From JAGPDB01 sp046331265 (GTDB lineage: Bacteria > Actinomycetota > Acidimicrobiia > IMCC26256 > JAGPDB01), in assembly GCA_046331265.1 (NCBI GenBank), contig JAXLRE010000002.1, positions 124,001 through 188,000 on the forward strand: 64,000 nt of DNA, read 5' to 3'. Below are positions 44,011-52,460 of the stretch, piece after piece (position 1 is the stretch's first letter; each line of letters opens with the position of its first letter). The notes beneath the pieces are model-generated. The model did not search any database, had not been told where the DNA came from, and worked only from the letters and a program-made list of their open reading frames with translations. Both the position numbers and the translations under genes were made by a program.

Positions 44011-44694
44011 ACCGTCATCGCGTGAAATGTGAATCGCGTCTCCAATAACAACTTCACCTGGTTCAACATTTGGTGCTGGATTAGTGGCTGTTTGATCTTG
44101 ACCTTGTTCTGTAGCTGTTGGATTAGATTCTTGACTTGAGACCTCGTCGGTGACAGTGGCACGTTCTACTTGTGAGGCGGTGCCAATGTCAACCGAAACC
44201 TGATGCGGCGCTGACGTGGTGGTTACAACTTCAATATTTGCTTTTGTCTTAGGTACAACTCTTAACGGATTTGTTTCTGCTGGATTAGTAGATAATGCAA
44301 AAGATAGAGCTAAGACAGCTCCAGCAGCGACCATTGAGGCAGGAACGAGAACTCGACCCTTCTTTACCATTTGAACGAAACGTTTTGTTTGTAATTCGTC
44401 GCAATGCATTAATTTTGCTAGACGATGAGTTACATGTGTTTCTTCCATTTCAAATGCGTCTGAAAGAGAGATAATGTCTTCTTGTCGCAGCGGTATAACG
44501 CCGGTTGAAGCATTTCTTAGTTCGTACACCATTGATAGATAGCTCGAAAGTGCTAGATCGATGTCGCCATTTAAATCAATAGGTCTGGATGCATCACCCG
44601 CTGTCATGATACCTGTTTGCGTATCTATGCTTATAGGTATTCTTGGACCCCAAGCTGTATCGCCATCGTATGCAGAATTCTTTTTAATATCCAT
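44002..44694 (-). CDS. Single-pass membrane protein with Ser/Thr-rich exported tail, unknown function
   Basis: 230 residues from ATG 44694; the longer in-frame start at 44865 would run into the cysO start region. The cytoplasmic half (about 1-110) has a helical segment LRQEDIISLSDAFEMEETHVTHRLAKLM that could be a small DNA-binding or scaffold domain. A membrane helix follows at about 115-135 (VLVPASMVAAGAVLALSFAL), then an exported Thr/Ser/Glu/Gln-rich tail with repeated TT and TAT units. I do not recognise a family. It interrupts the mec-cysO gene order on the opposite strand. Confidence 0.6.
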   Translation of the reverse strand: MDIKKNSAYDGDTAWGPRIPISIDTQTGIMTAGDASRPIDLNGDIDLALSSYLSMVYELRNASTGVIPLRQEDIISLSDAFEMEETHVTHRLAKLMHCDELQTKRFVQMVKKGRVLVPASMVAAGAVLALSFALSTNPAETNPLRVVPKTKANIEVVTTTSAPHQVSVDIGTASQVERATVTDEVSSQESNPTATEQGQDQTATNPAPNVEPGEVVIGDAIHISRDDGSQ

Positions 44695-44811
44695 TAATGA
44701 TATTTTCGACCGATTTTTATGCAAACTATAACGATTTTTTACGAATTTTACGAAACCGTCTTGGTGGTTCTGAGCGTAACTAAGTGACGTTGTTCGATTA
44801 AAATAGTTCGA

Positions 44812-45093
44812 ATGACTATTGAAGTAAAAATACCTGCAGTTATGAGGACAAATACAGCTGGTCAAAGCAGTATTTCATGTACTGGAAACACAGTAAAAGA
44901 AGCTTTAGCTGATCTAGTAAATCAACATAGTGATATCGAAAAAGTGCTTTTTGACTCATCTGCAAATCTTCATAAATATGTAAACATCTATATCGATTCA
45001 GAAGATATCCGTTATATCGGTGGTTTAGAAGCTGAACTTGGTGACGCTAAAGAATTGACAATTTTGCCTGCAGTTGCTGGTGGTCAAGAATAA
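44812..45093 (+). CDS. cysO: Sulfur-carrier protein CysO (MoaD/ThiS fold) with C-terminal extension
   Basis: 93 residues. It parallels M. tuberculosis CysO along its length (IPAVMRTNTAGQSSISCTG, KYVNIYIDSEDIRYIGG, LTILPAVAGG), but ends GGQE instead of GG. The terminal glycine must be free to be adenylated and converted to thiocarboxylate, so the Gln-Glu tail implies proteolytic maturation, probably by the JAMM protease at 43591. The activating MoeB/MoeZ-type enzyme is not in the window. TAAAAT lies 7 nt before the ATG. cysM follows after 12 nt. Confidence 0.9.
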   Translation: MTIEVKIPAVMRTNTAGQSSISCTGNTVKEALADLVNQHSDIEKVLFDSSANLHKYVNIYIDSEDIRYIGGLEAELGDAKELTILPAVAGGQE

Positions 45094-45105
45094 ATAAGGC
45101 GTATT

Positions 45106-46041
45106 ATGAGATTTGAATCTGTTTTAGATCTAATAGGTAATACTCCTATGGTCGGTATTCATGAACTATCGCCAAACGAGAATGTAAAAATCTACTTAAA
45201 ACTTGAAGGACAAAACCCTGTAGGAAGCGCGAAAGATCGCGTAGCGCTTTCAATGATTAAAGATGCAGAAACAAAAGGGTTATTGACTCCGGGATGCACA
45301 ATCGTTGAGCCATCAAGTGGAAACACAGGAGTAGGTTTAGCTCTTGTATGTTTATTACACGGTTACAAACTTATAGTTGTATGCGCAGATAATGTTACAA
45401 GAGAAAGAATTGATTTACTTAAATCATTTGGTGCTGTTATTGAATTTTCTCCTGGAGAATTTGGAAGTAATGGAGCAATAGCTCGTGCAAAAGAGATGGT
45501 TCAAGAAAATCCTGATTATGTAATGTTGTATCAATACGGTAATGCTTCCAACCCTAAAGTTCATTATGAGTCAACTGCTCCAGAGATTTTAAAAGATTGT
45601 CCTGAGATAGATGTATTTGTTGCAGGATTAGGAACATCTGGGACGCTGATGGGCTGTTCGCGATTTTTTAAAGATAATAAACCAGATGTAAAAATTGTTG
45701 CTGTCGAACCACCAAGTGGGGAATCGGTTTCTGGTTTACGTTCGCTAGATGACGGCTTTATTCCCGAGATTTTTGATCCTGAACTTATCGATAGAAAATT
45801 TATGATTAGAAGTGAAGAATCTATTGAGGTAACGCGTGAACTGTTAACAAAGTGTGGAATATTTGTTGGAGTTTCTACAGGTGCAATTGTTTTAGGAGCG
45901 ATAAAGCAAGCAGCGAAAATGGAAAGTGGAACTATAGTCGCTATATCACCAGATTCAGGATGGAAATATTTATCTGCAGGTATTTGGGCCAATGAATTAA
46001 ATGATGTAATTAAAGAATCTGAAAAAACTAATTTCTGGTAA
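45106..46041 (+). CDS. cysM: O-phosphoserine/cysteine synthase CysM
   Basis: 311 residues of the fold-type II PLP family. LIGNTPMVGIHEL opens the enzyme, the PLP lysine is in NPVGSAKDRVAL, EPSSGNTGVGLA is the Asn loop, and AGLGTSGTLMGCSRFFK is the phosphate-binding loop. It forms cysteine on the CysO thiocarboxylate from O-phosphoserine; O-acetylserine is the alternative donor. Position next to cysO and the JAMM gene favours the CysO-dependent CysM type. Confidence 0.93.
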   Translation: MRFESVLDLIGNTPMVGIHELSPNENVKIYLKLEGQNPVGSAKDRVALSMIKDAETKGLLTPGCTIVEPSSGNTGVGLALVCLLHGYKLIVVCADNVTRERIDLLKSFGAVIEFSPGEFGSNGAIARAKEMVQENPDYVMLYQYGNASNPKVHYESTAPEILKDCPEIDVFVAGLGTSGTLMGCSRFFKDNKPDVKIVAVEPPSGESVSGLRSLDDGFIPEIFDPELIDRKFMIRSEESIEVTRELLTKCGIFVGVSTGAIVLGAIKQAAKMESGTIVAISPDSGWKYLSAGIWANELNDVIKESEKTNFW

Positions 46042-46047
46042 ACATTA

Positions 46048-46986
46048 ATGATCACAAACGATATTGATTTATGCATTGAAGCATTGACTAAAGGCGATGT
46101 AGTTGCATTTCCTACAGAAACAGTTTTTGGTTTGGGAGCACGAGCAGATTCTCCTCTGGCTGTAAAAAAAATCTTTGATCTAAAACAACGACCAAATGAC
46201 CATCCCTTAATTTTGCATTGTGCAAATATTGATGTTGCACTTGCCGTGTCGCCACATGTTCCAGATTATGCACGCGTTTTAGCTGCTAATTTTTGGCCTG
46301 GTCCTATGACGTTGATTTTTAAAAGAGGCGTTAACGATGCAATAAGTGATGAAGCCGTTGGCGGACACTCAAGTGTAGGGATTCGAGTACCATCGCATGA
46401 AACTGCGAGAAGACTCTTAGAACCTTGTAGCTTTTTTGTGGCCGCTCCTTCTGCAAATAAATTTGGGAGAGTGTCCCCAACAACTGCACATCATGTTTAC
46501 GAAGAGTTTGGTGATGAGATACTTATTCTTGATGGGGAACCTAGTCAATGTGGGCTTGAGTCCACAATCATTTCATGTTTAGAAGAATCCCCTGAAATTC
46601 TCCGTCCTGGAGCGATAACTGAGAAAGAGATATTAAATGCAACAGGGTTAGAACCGATAAAAAGTGAGAATAAAGTTGTTGTTTCTGGCAGTTTAGAAAA
46701 ACATTATCAACCTGATATTCCATTGATTACATTTAATAACGTTAATGAGTTAAATGAGATTTCTCTTGATAAGTCTAAGGCAGCATATATTGGTTTAGCT
46801 GAAACGGATTATAGTTTTTCCATGAAATTGGTAGTGTCTACATATGATCAGTATGCTCACGAAATGTATAACTTTTTTCGAGAAGCAGAAAAAAATAATT
46901 GTGAAACTATTGTTGCCCAATGCCCAATAAACGAAGGAATAGGTATTGCAATAAATGATCGTTTAACTAAAGCGAGTAAAAAATAA
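46048..46986 (+). CDS. Threonylcarbamoyl-AMP synthase (Sua5 type)
   Basis: 312 residues. GDVVAFPTETVFGLGARADS, KIFDLKQRPNDHPLILH, FWPGPMTLIFKR and SVGIRVPSHETARRLL are the TsaC/Sua5 catalytic core. APSANKFGRVSPTTAHHV and the C-terminal Sua5 domain (about 200-312) make it the long form. It makes threonylcarbamoyl-AMP from Thr, bicarbonate and ATP for t6A in tRNAs. It starts 6 nt after cysM, so it is in the operon. Confidence 0.92.
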   Translation: MITNDIDLCIEALTKGDVVAFPTETVFGLGARADSPLAVKKIFDLKQRPNDHPLILHCANIDVALAVSPHVPDYARVLAANFWPGPMTLIFKRGVNDAISDEAVGGHSSVGIRVPSHETARRLLEPCSFFVAAPSANKFGRVSPTTAHHVYEEFGDEILILDGEPSQCGLESTIISCLEESPEILRPGAITEKEILNATGLEPIKSENKVVVSGSLEKHYQPDIPLITFNNVNELNEISLDKSKAAYIGLAETDYSFSMKLVVSTYDQYAHEMYNFFREAEKNNCETIVAQCPINEGIGIAINDRLTKASKK

Positions 46987-46988
46987 TT

Positions 46989-49622
46989 ATGTTTAATCGT
47001 TCTGACATATTTGAAATTCAAGAACCTGAGATAATTTATAATTCGAATAAAATAGAACTTAAATGTTCATACGCATGTGATGACTATGAATTTGTCGAAA
47101 GCTTTCTTTTTAAATTTCCTAATGGGTATAAAATCGTTAATCAGGAATTAAATTTAATAGCTAATCTTGTATCGGTCGCAGCAGCAACAAGCTATTACAA
47201 AGCATTTAGAGCAAAAAAAATTAAGTTTTTATTTCCTGTAACTCCAATGACAGAACAGTGGGCAAAACAATTATTTGATAATGGACTCCGTGAATTTAGA
47301 TTTGTAAATAACATAGATTTAATAGAAGAAATTCAGTATGAATTCGACTCATTGAATAACTCCAATGTTTTAATTGAAGAATCTAATACTGTACTTATTC
47401 CTATTGGTGGAGGTAAAGACAGTGTTACTACGATTGAAATCGCAAAGAATTCAGGAAAAAAGATAATTGGTTTTTCAGTAGGTGATTTCAAAGCAATTAA
47501 TGACTGTGCTGAAGCTAGTCAAATTGAGCTAGTTAAAGTTACAAGAACTTTAGACGAGCAAATAATTCGTTTAAATAAAGAGGGTCGCCCAAATGGCCAT
47601 ATCCCTGTAACTGCAATTACTTCAACGTTGGCATGTATGGCAGCCCTTGCTTTAGGCATCAGCGAAGTTGCAATGAGCAACGAGAATTCAGCCAACGAAT
47701 CGACGCGAGTAGTCGACGGGGTGCAAGTAAACCATCAATGGTCTAAAACATTTGACGCTGAAACATTGTTAAGAAACGCGTTGTCTAGTTGCTCATTACA
47801 GGTTAACTATTACAGTGCATTGCGCTCAATGAGTGAATTCGAAATCTTTGAGCTATTTAGCGATTTTGAAAAATATCACAAAGCATTTACGAGCTGTAAC
47901 AGAGCATTTAAATTAGATGAAAATTCAAGAGCTAAGACTTGGTGTTGCAACTGTGAGAAATGTCGTTTTGTATTCTTAGGGTTATCTGCATTCAAAGGTG
48001 CACCATATGCTGCTGAAATTATTGGTTCTCAAATGTTTGATGACGAGGATCAAATACAAGGATTTTTAGATCTTATCGACAGCTCAAAGAAACCTTTTGA
48101 ATGCGTCGGAACAATTAGTGAATCAAGAACGATGGCACGAAATTGTTTAATATGGGATATTGCAGCTAATTCTAAAGTAGGCAAAGCGTTTTCAGAAATA
48201 TTGATCGATAGTCCAAAGCTTGAAGAGAAAGTAGCTCATTTAGATCTAACCTCATATGCTCCAAAGGAAATTATCGATTCAATCTTGGACTTGAAGATCA
48301 AACATTTCAAATCTCATTTGAAAAATCACCTTGCAGATGAAACTTTTTCGATTATGGGATTAGGGCGTGATACGAGCGCAATTGTAAAGTTTTTAAATTT
48401 ATATGGAGGTGTTAAAGATTTTCAACTATTTTTACCTCCAGGTTCTACGCATGACAATGTAGAGATTGAAGATTTACGTAAAGAATTCTCGTTAGATCAA
48501 CATGATATAAATATTGTTAAGACCAACAATATTGGCGATATAAATGATTCGATAGTTTTTGTTAGTCCAGGGATATCGAAATACTCTAAAGAAGTTAAGT
48601 ATCTGGGAGACAAAGCAACTACACCTCTTGCTTGGTGGCTTGAGTATATGCAGCTTCACTTTCCTATGAATATTTTTATTGGGGTCACGGGCACTAAAGG
48701 TAAAAGTACAGTTGCTTCAATGCTTGATCATGTTCTCGATAAGTCAGTCATAGCCGGCAATCTTGGTATTGGAGTTGGTGATATTTCTTTAGAACAACTT
48801 TTTGGATCAAAATATATAGTTTTGGAAGTTTCAAGTTTTCAATCTAGCTATGTAGTTTCTTCGCCAGATATTGTTGCTTTTACTTCTTTGTTTGATTGTC
48901 ATATTGATTGGCATTTAACACCAGAAAATTATCGCAACGATAAATTTAATCTTGCAATGAACGGTGCAAGCGAAATAGTTGCATCAGATTCGATTGAAGA
49001 TTTATCGCAACAGATTATGCACTTGCGTAAACAAAGCAGTGAACCAAGTCGCATAGATGTCATTAGTCTTGTTCCTAGTTCAGGAAAAACTTTAAAGCAA
49101 CGTAATCACGAGCTGGTTAAAACAATCATTTCTTTGGCTGATCCAACTATGAGTGTTGATGAAATAGAACACAAGTTGAGCTCGTTTAAAGATCTTGAAC
49201 ATCGCCAAGAACTGATCGATACTAAAAATGGGGTACATTTCATTTCTGATGTTTTGTCTACCGCACCTTTAGCGTCTCTGCTAGCAGTTGATGATGTAAA
49301 AATAAAATATGAAAATGCAACTATATTTTTACTTTCTGGCGGCATACATAGAAATGAAGATTTAGAACAACTAATACTTGGCCTAAATGAAAGATGTGAA
49401 TTTGTATTTACAATAGCTTTACCTCAAACTGGACACATGATTGAAGAAAAGCTCGAGAGATATTTACATGCCGATAATTTAGAAGATGGCATAAATATCG
49501 CTTTATCTAAAGCAAATGATGGTGACGTAATTTTGCTTGCACCTGGTGCTCCAAGTTTCCATTTATATAAAAACTATGTTGAACTTGCAAAACATTTTAA
49601 AGAAATTGTTAATAAGATTTAA
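46989..49622 (+). CDS. murL/murD: MurL-MurD2 fusion: UDP-MurNAc-Ala-L-Glu ligase and epimerase in one chain
   Basis: 877 residues. The N-terminal about 440 match MurL, the UDP-MurNAc-L-Ala-L-Glu epimerase: IPIGGGKDSVTT (140-145 GGGKDS), AMSNENSANEST and a cysteine cluster WCCNCEKCRF (319-325). The C-terminal about 430 are a Mur ligase of MurD type: GLGRDTSAIVKFLN, VFVSPGIS, P-loop GVTGTKGKST (565-574), LEVSSFQ and LEHRQELID. In Xanthomonas, separate MurD2 and MurL add L-Glu and then invert it, replacing racemase MurI. Here both are in one polypeptide, in the position where mycobacteria carry murI. Confidence 0.85.
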   Translation: MFNRSDIFEIQEPEIIYNSNKIELKCSYACDDYEFVESFLFKFPNGYKIVNQELNLIANLVSVAAATSYYKAFRAKKIKFLFPVTPMTEQWAKQLFDNGLREFRFVNNIDLIEEIQYEFDSLNNSNVLIEESNTVLIPIGGGKDSVTTIEIAKNSGKKIIGFSVGDFKAINDCAEASQIELVKVTRTLDEQIIRLNKEGRPNGHIPVTAITSTLACMAALALGISEVAMSNENSANESTRVVDGVQVNHQWSKTFDAETLLRNALSSCSLQVNYYSALRSMSEFEIFELFSDFEKYHKAFTSCNRAFKLDENSRAKTWCCNCEKCRFVFLGLSAFKGAPYAAEIIGSQMFDDEDQIQGFLDLIDSSKKPFECVGTISESRTMARNCLIWDIAANSKVGKAFSEILIDSPKLEEKVAHLDLTSYAPKEIIDSILDLKIKHFKSHLKNHLADETFSIMGLGRDTSAIVKFLNLYGGVKDFQLFLPPGSTHDNVEIEDLRKEFSLDQHDINIVKTNNIGDINDSIVFVSPGISKYSKEVKYLGDKATTPLAWWLEYMQLHFPMNIFIGVTGTKGKSTVASMLDHVLDKSVIAGNLGIGVGDISLEQLFGSKYIVLEVSSFQSSYVVSSPDIVAFTSLFDCHIDWHLTPENYRNDKFNLAMNGASEIVASDSIEDLSQQIMHLRKQSSEPSRIDVISLVPSSGKTLKQRNHELVKTIISLADPTMSVDEIEHKLSSFKDLEHRQELIDTKNGVHFISDVLSTAPLASLLAVDDVKIKYENATIFLLSGGIHRNEDLEQLILGLNERCEFVFTIALPQTGHMIEEKLERYLHADNLEDGINIALSKANDGDVILLAPGAPSFHLYKNYVELAKHFKEIVNKI

Positions 49623-49990
49623 TCTATAAATCTTTTTATTTCTTTTTCAGATGGTATTTCACAAGAATCATATTGTCCAAACCATTTGTATCGATTTCTA
49701 GCGACCCATTTGTAAATGAAATCTCTGAATGGTTTAGGGATAACTATTGTGAACCAAATTAAATTATATGGAAATTTTAGATGTTTACTGATTTTGATAA
49801 TGGCAGTTGACTCGTAATAGGTATTACCATCTACTCTATAGACGATAGAAGAGGATTCTTGCACATGTGCAAATTTAAATATTTCTTTTTTGTCATTTTT
49901 TGAGATAAAACGCGCTAATTTATTACAAAGAATACATATACCGTCAAAATATATGACTCGGTTGTAGTCGGTGTCTTGATTATCTCCCAA
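49619..49990 (-). CDS. DCC-family (DUF393) thiol-disulfide oxidoreductase-like protein
   Basis: About 123 residues. VIYFDGICILCNKLARFI contains the DxxCxxC signature (here D-G-I-C-I-L-C) of the DCC family, and IWFTIVIPKPFRDFIYKWVARNRYKWFG is also typical. The family is thioredoxin-like but its role is unclear. The start is uncertain: TTG 49990 overlaps the upstream gene by 11 nt and places the motif at the usual distance; an ATG at 50056 is also in frame but overlaps by 77 nt. The 3' end overlaps the convergent MurL-MurD stop by 4 nt. Confidence 0.75.
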   Translation of the reverse strand: MGDNQDTDYNRVIYFDGICILCNKLARFISKNDKKEIFKFAHVQESSSIVYRVDGNTYYESTAIIKISKHLKFPYNLIWFTIVIPKPFRDFIYKWVARNRYKWFGQYDSCEIPSEKEIKRFID

Positions 49991-50186
49991 GAGCTTTGCC
50001 GAGAGTTTTAGTAAGAGGTCGTGCAGGAATATTTGCGCTACCTCTTGAATAGTCAATAGCGTCTGGACTTCGAAGTCTGTGGTGTATTGAGCCTGGTGTC
50101 ATGCCGATTTCTCTTAGAGGAATAGGCTTGTATAGACGCAAAATATTTTCAGGTAGATTCGCAATTCCTTCGCCTTTTGCTTTCAT
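49980..50186 (-). CDS. Small basic protein, unknown function
   Basis: 68 residues, rich in Arg, Lys, Pro and Gly (NILRLYKPIPLREIGMTPG, RPLTKTLGKALGR at the end). AAGGAG lies 5 nt before the ATG, the best ribosome site in this region, which supports it as a real gene. I recognise no family. It is divergent from rph and is followed by the DCC gene with an overlap. A nucleic-acid-binding role is possible from the charge only. Confidence 0.6.
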   Translation of the reverse strand: MKAKGEGIANLPENILRLYKPIPLREIGMTPGSIHHRLRSPDAIDYSRGSANIPARPLTKTLGKALGR

Positions 50187-50210
50187 AGTAACTCCTTATA
50201 CGTATCCAGA

Positions 50211-50216
50211 TAATAT
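50211..50216 (+). promoter_or_regulatory. -10 hexamer (TAATAT), leaderless type
   Basis: TAATAT ends 6 nt before the ATG of rph at 50223. No Shine-Dalgarno is visible. Confidence 0.5.
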
Positions 50217-50222
50217 ATCATC

Positions 50223-50978
50223 ATGACAAGACACGATGAAAGAACAGCTACCCAGCTAAGAGAAATTAGTTTCGAACGGGACTATACAAAATATGCCTTA
50301 GGATCTGTACTGGTTTCTTTTGGTAACACAAAAGTTCTATGTACGGCTTCTATGGAACAAGATGTCCCTCGTTGGCTAAAAAATACTGGTAAAGGGTGGG
50401 TTACAGCTGAATATTCAATGTTGCCTGGTTCTTCTCCTCAACGTGTTGCTCGTGAAGCAGCGAAAGGTAAGCAATCAGGACGTACGCAAGAAATTCAGCG
50501 TTTAATCGGTCGCTCGCTTCGTGGGGTTACTGATCTTTATGCAATTCCAGAACTTTCTTTTGTTTTGGACTGTGATGTTCTCCAGGCAGATGGAGGAACA
50601 AGAACTGCTTCGATATGTGGTAGCTATGTAGCTCTCCATGATGCATTTACACGATTGATGCAAGCACAAATTATTTCTTCAAATCCATTGACTGCACAAT
50701 GTGCTGCACTTTCTGTCGGCATCGTAAAAGGAGTACCTGTAGCTGATTTAGATTATGCAGAAGATTCAACAGCAGATGTTGATATGAATGTAGTGATGAG
50801 TGATGATCGAATAATTGAGATTCAAGGAACTGCTGAAGGCATGGCATTTTCTAAAAATGAATTAGATCAACTTTTAGATTTAGCTACAAATGGAATCTCG
50901 CAAATTATGCAAATGCAAAATGATGTTTTAGATTCGGCTCCTTCTCGCCGTGAAATAAAATTTGATACAAAAGACTAG
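50223..50978 (+). CDS. rph: Ribonuclease PH
   Basis: 251 residues. FGNTKVLCTASMEQDVPRWLK, GWVTAEYSMLPGSSPQR, RTQEIQRLIGRSLRG and CDVLQADGGTRTASICG match RNase PH throughout, including the Arg pair of the phosphate site. It trims tRNA 3' ends phosphorolytically. The C-terminal tail after LDLATNGI is typical in length. It forms a unit with rdgB and the DUF1003 gene. Confidence 0.95.
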   Translation: MTRHDERTATQLREISFERDYTKYALGSVLVSFGNTKVLCTASMEQDVPRWLKNTGKGWVTAEYSMLPGSSPQRVAREAAKGKQSGRTQEIQRLIGRSLRGVTDLYAIPELSFVLDCDVLQADGGTRTASICGSYVALHDAFTRLMQAQIISSNPLTAQCAALSVGIVKGVPVADLDYAEDSTADVDMNVVMSDDRIIEIQGTAEGMAFSKNELDQLLDLATNGISQIMQMQNDVLDSAPSRREIKFDTKD

Positions 50979-50985
50979 GTTAATA

Positions 50986-51582
50986 ATGACAAAGATTTTG
51001 ATTGCTTCGCATAACAAAGACAAAATAAAAGAAATACAGGCAATATTTGTAGATACATTAAATGATATTGAGTTTGTTGATGGTATCGATCCAGGTGAGG
51101 TTGAAGAAGACGGCGATACTATTGAAGAAAACTCAATGATTAAAGCGAATGCGTGGCTTGATGTAAATCCAGATTGCGTAGTTATTAGTGATGATACTGG
51201 TCTATATATTGAAGCGTTGAATGGTGATCCCGGAGTTTTTGCTGCACGCTATGCTGGTGAAGGATGTTCATATCAAGATAACTGTGACAAGGTTATGGAA
51301 AATATGCAAGATATAGAAAACAGAAAAGCAAAGTTTTCTACATGTGCTACTGCTGTGCGAGCTGATTCTCCATCTATTGTTGCTATCGGAAATGTTGAAG
51401 GTTTAATTGCAAAAAAGCAAAGTGGCGCAAGTGGCTTTGGATACGATCCAGTTTTTATTCCTTCGCAAGATGAAGATGGCCCTACATATGCAGACATGTC
51501 TATTGGCGCAAAAAATATGATTTCACATAGATCAAAAGCGTTTCGCGCTTTAGCGATCGGAATAAGGGATGCAAAATGGTAA
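50986..51582 (+). CDS. rdgB: XTP/dITP diphosphatase (RdgB/HAM1)
   Basis: 198 residues from ATG 50986; an in-frame start at 50962 lies inside rph. ILIASHNKDKIKEIQAIF, NSMIKANAWLD, VISDDTGLYIEALNGDPGVFAARYAGEG and GFGYDPVFIP are the HAM1 motifs. It removes non-canonical purine nucleotides such as ITP and XTP. The order rph-rdgB is common in Actinobacteria. It overlaps the DUF1003 start by 7 nt. Confidence 0.95.
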   Translation: MTKILIASHNKDKIKEIQAIFVDTLNDIEFVDGIDPGEVEEDGDTIEENSMIKANAWLDVNPDCVVISDDTGLYIEALNGDPGVFAARYAGEGCSYQDNCDKVMENMQDIENRKAKFSTCATAVRADSPSIVAIGNVEGLIAKKQSGASGFGYDPVFIPSQDEDGPTYADMSIGAKNMISHRSKAFRALAIGIRDAKW

Positions 51583-51992
51583 GAAATAAATCTCCTAAAT
51601 GGCAACATCCAGGTATTCGTCGCAAAGATCAGCTTACAAGAGGTGAACGTGCTGCTGACATTTTGCGTAATGGAATGGGTTCATGGGGTTTTGTTTTTGC
51701 TGCCATGATTTTTTTGGCAGGATGGATGTTAGGTAACAGAAGTAATGGGTTTGATCCTTACCCGTTTATATTGTTGAATTTAGTTTTAAGTTGCTTAGCT
51801 GCCATGCAGGGCGCAATTTTGTTGATTGCAGCAAAGCGAGAAGACCAAGTAAGTTCAGAATTAGCCGAACACGACTATGAGATAAATAAGCGTACTGAAA
51901 AGTTGGTTATCCAACTTCATGAGCATATATTGCAAACTACACCGCAAGCTATAGAAAAAATTGATAAAGAGATCAAAGAGACAGGCATTTAA
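51576..51992 (+). CDS. DUF1003 membrane protein
   Basis: 138 residues. LTRGERAADILRNGMGSWGFVFAAMIFLAGWMLG and a second helix FILLNLVLSCLAAMQGAILLIAA, then the family's conserved KREDQVSSELAEHDYEIN block. Two membrane helices and a C-terminal cytoplasmic coiled region are visible. The function is unknown. It is co-transcribed with rdgB (7-nt overlap). Repeat copy 3 begins 9 nt after its stop. Confidence 0.9.
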   Translation: MVRNKSPKWQHPGIRRKDQLTRGERAADILRNGMGSWGFVFAAMIFLAGWMLGNRSNGFDPYPFILLNLVLSCLAAMQGAILLIAAKREDQVSSELAEHDYEINKRTEKLVIQLHEHILQTTPQAIEKIDKEIKETGI

Positions 51993-52001
51993 CCCTCTCC
52001 C

Positions 52002-52055
52002 TTCCGTGTTGGGTCGAAAAACTATCGTTTTCCGAGAGGTTATCCCACAAACACT
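52002..52055 (+). repeat. Dispersed palindromic repeat, copy 3 (forward, diverged)
   Basis: 54 bp, same order and pairing as copy 1, with one deleted C and several changes in the interior (GATAGAAAA versus GAGAGGTTA). It begins 9 nt after a stop codon, exactly as copy 1 does. Similarity continues about 25 bp beyond the right end (a shared TGAGTTAAA), so the ancestral unit may be longer than 55 bp. Confidence 0.85.
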
Positions 52056-52091
52056 GAACGAGCTGAGTTAAATATTTATAGCTTTATTGTT

Positions 52092-52097
52092 TAAAAT
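52092..52097 (+). promoter_or_regulatory. -10 hexamer (TAAAAT), leaderless type
   Basis: TAAAAT ends 6 nt before the ATG at 52104, just right of repeat copy 3. Confidence 0.5.
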
Positions 52098-52103
52098 GAA
52101 GTT

Positions 52104-52460
52104 ATGGCTATGCGATACGACTGCAAGAATTTCGATTCGCGTACATATTCAACAGGTGAAGTTGTCAGAAAATGCAGATTAGATCTCGCTCCGAATGCTC
52201 CGTGGGAATGTCCTGAAGATTGTCTAGCTTTCGAAAAACGTAGAACTGATATCGGTTGGGACTATGGAAGCTTGGCAAAATCAATAGTTACACCGGTTGA
52301 AGAAGTAAATAGTTCGGATTCTAAATCAGCAGAAAAGATTTTGGACGAAGCTGAAGATATCGTAAATGCTATAACTCCAGAACTATTAGCAGAATTTAAA
52401 GCTTTGGATGAAGCAAAAAATAAAAAGAAAAAGCTTGGCAAAAAGAGAAAGAAAAAATAA
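52104..52460 (+). CDS. Conserved small cysteine-containing protein, unknown function
   Basis: 118 residues. The first 45 hold four cysteines, in YDCKN, RKCRLD and WECPEDCLAFEKR, a possible metal site. The middle is acidic and helical, and the last 13 residues are almost all Lys/Arg (KKKKLGKKRKKK), suggesting nucleic-acid or ribosome contact. I do not recognise a named family, although proteins of this shape occur in Actinobacteria. Its stop overlaps the rpiA ATG by 1 nt. Confidence 0.7.
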   Translation: MAMRYDCKNFDSRTYSTGEVVRKCRLDLAPNAPWECPEDCLAFEKRRTDIGWDYGSLAKSIVTPVEEVNSSDSKSAEKILDEAEDIVNAITPELLAEFKALDEAKNKKKKLGKKRKKK

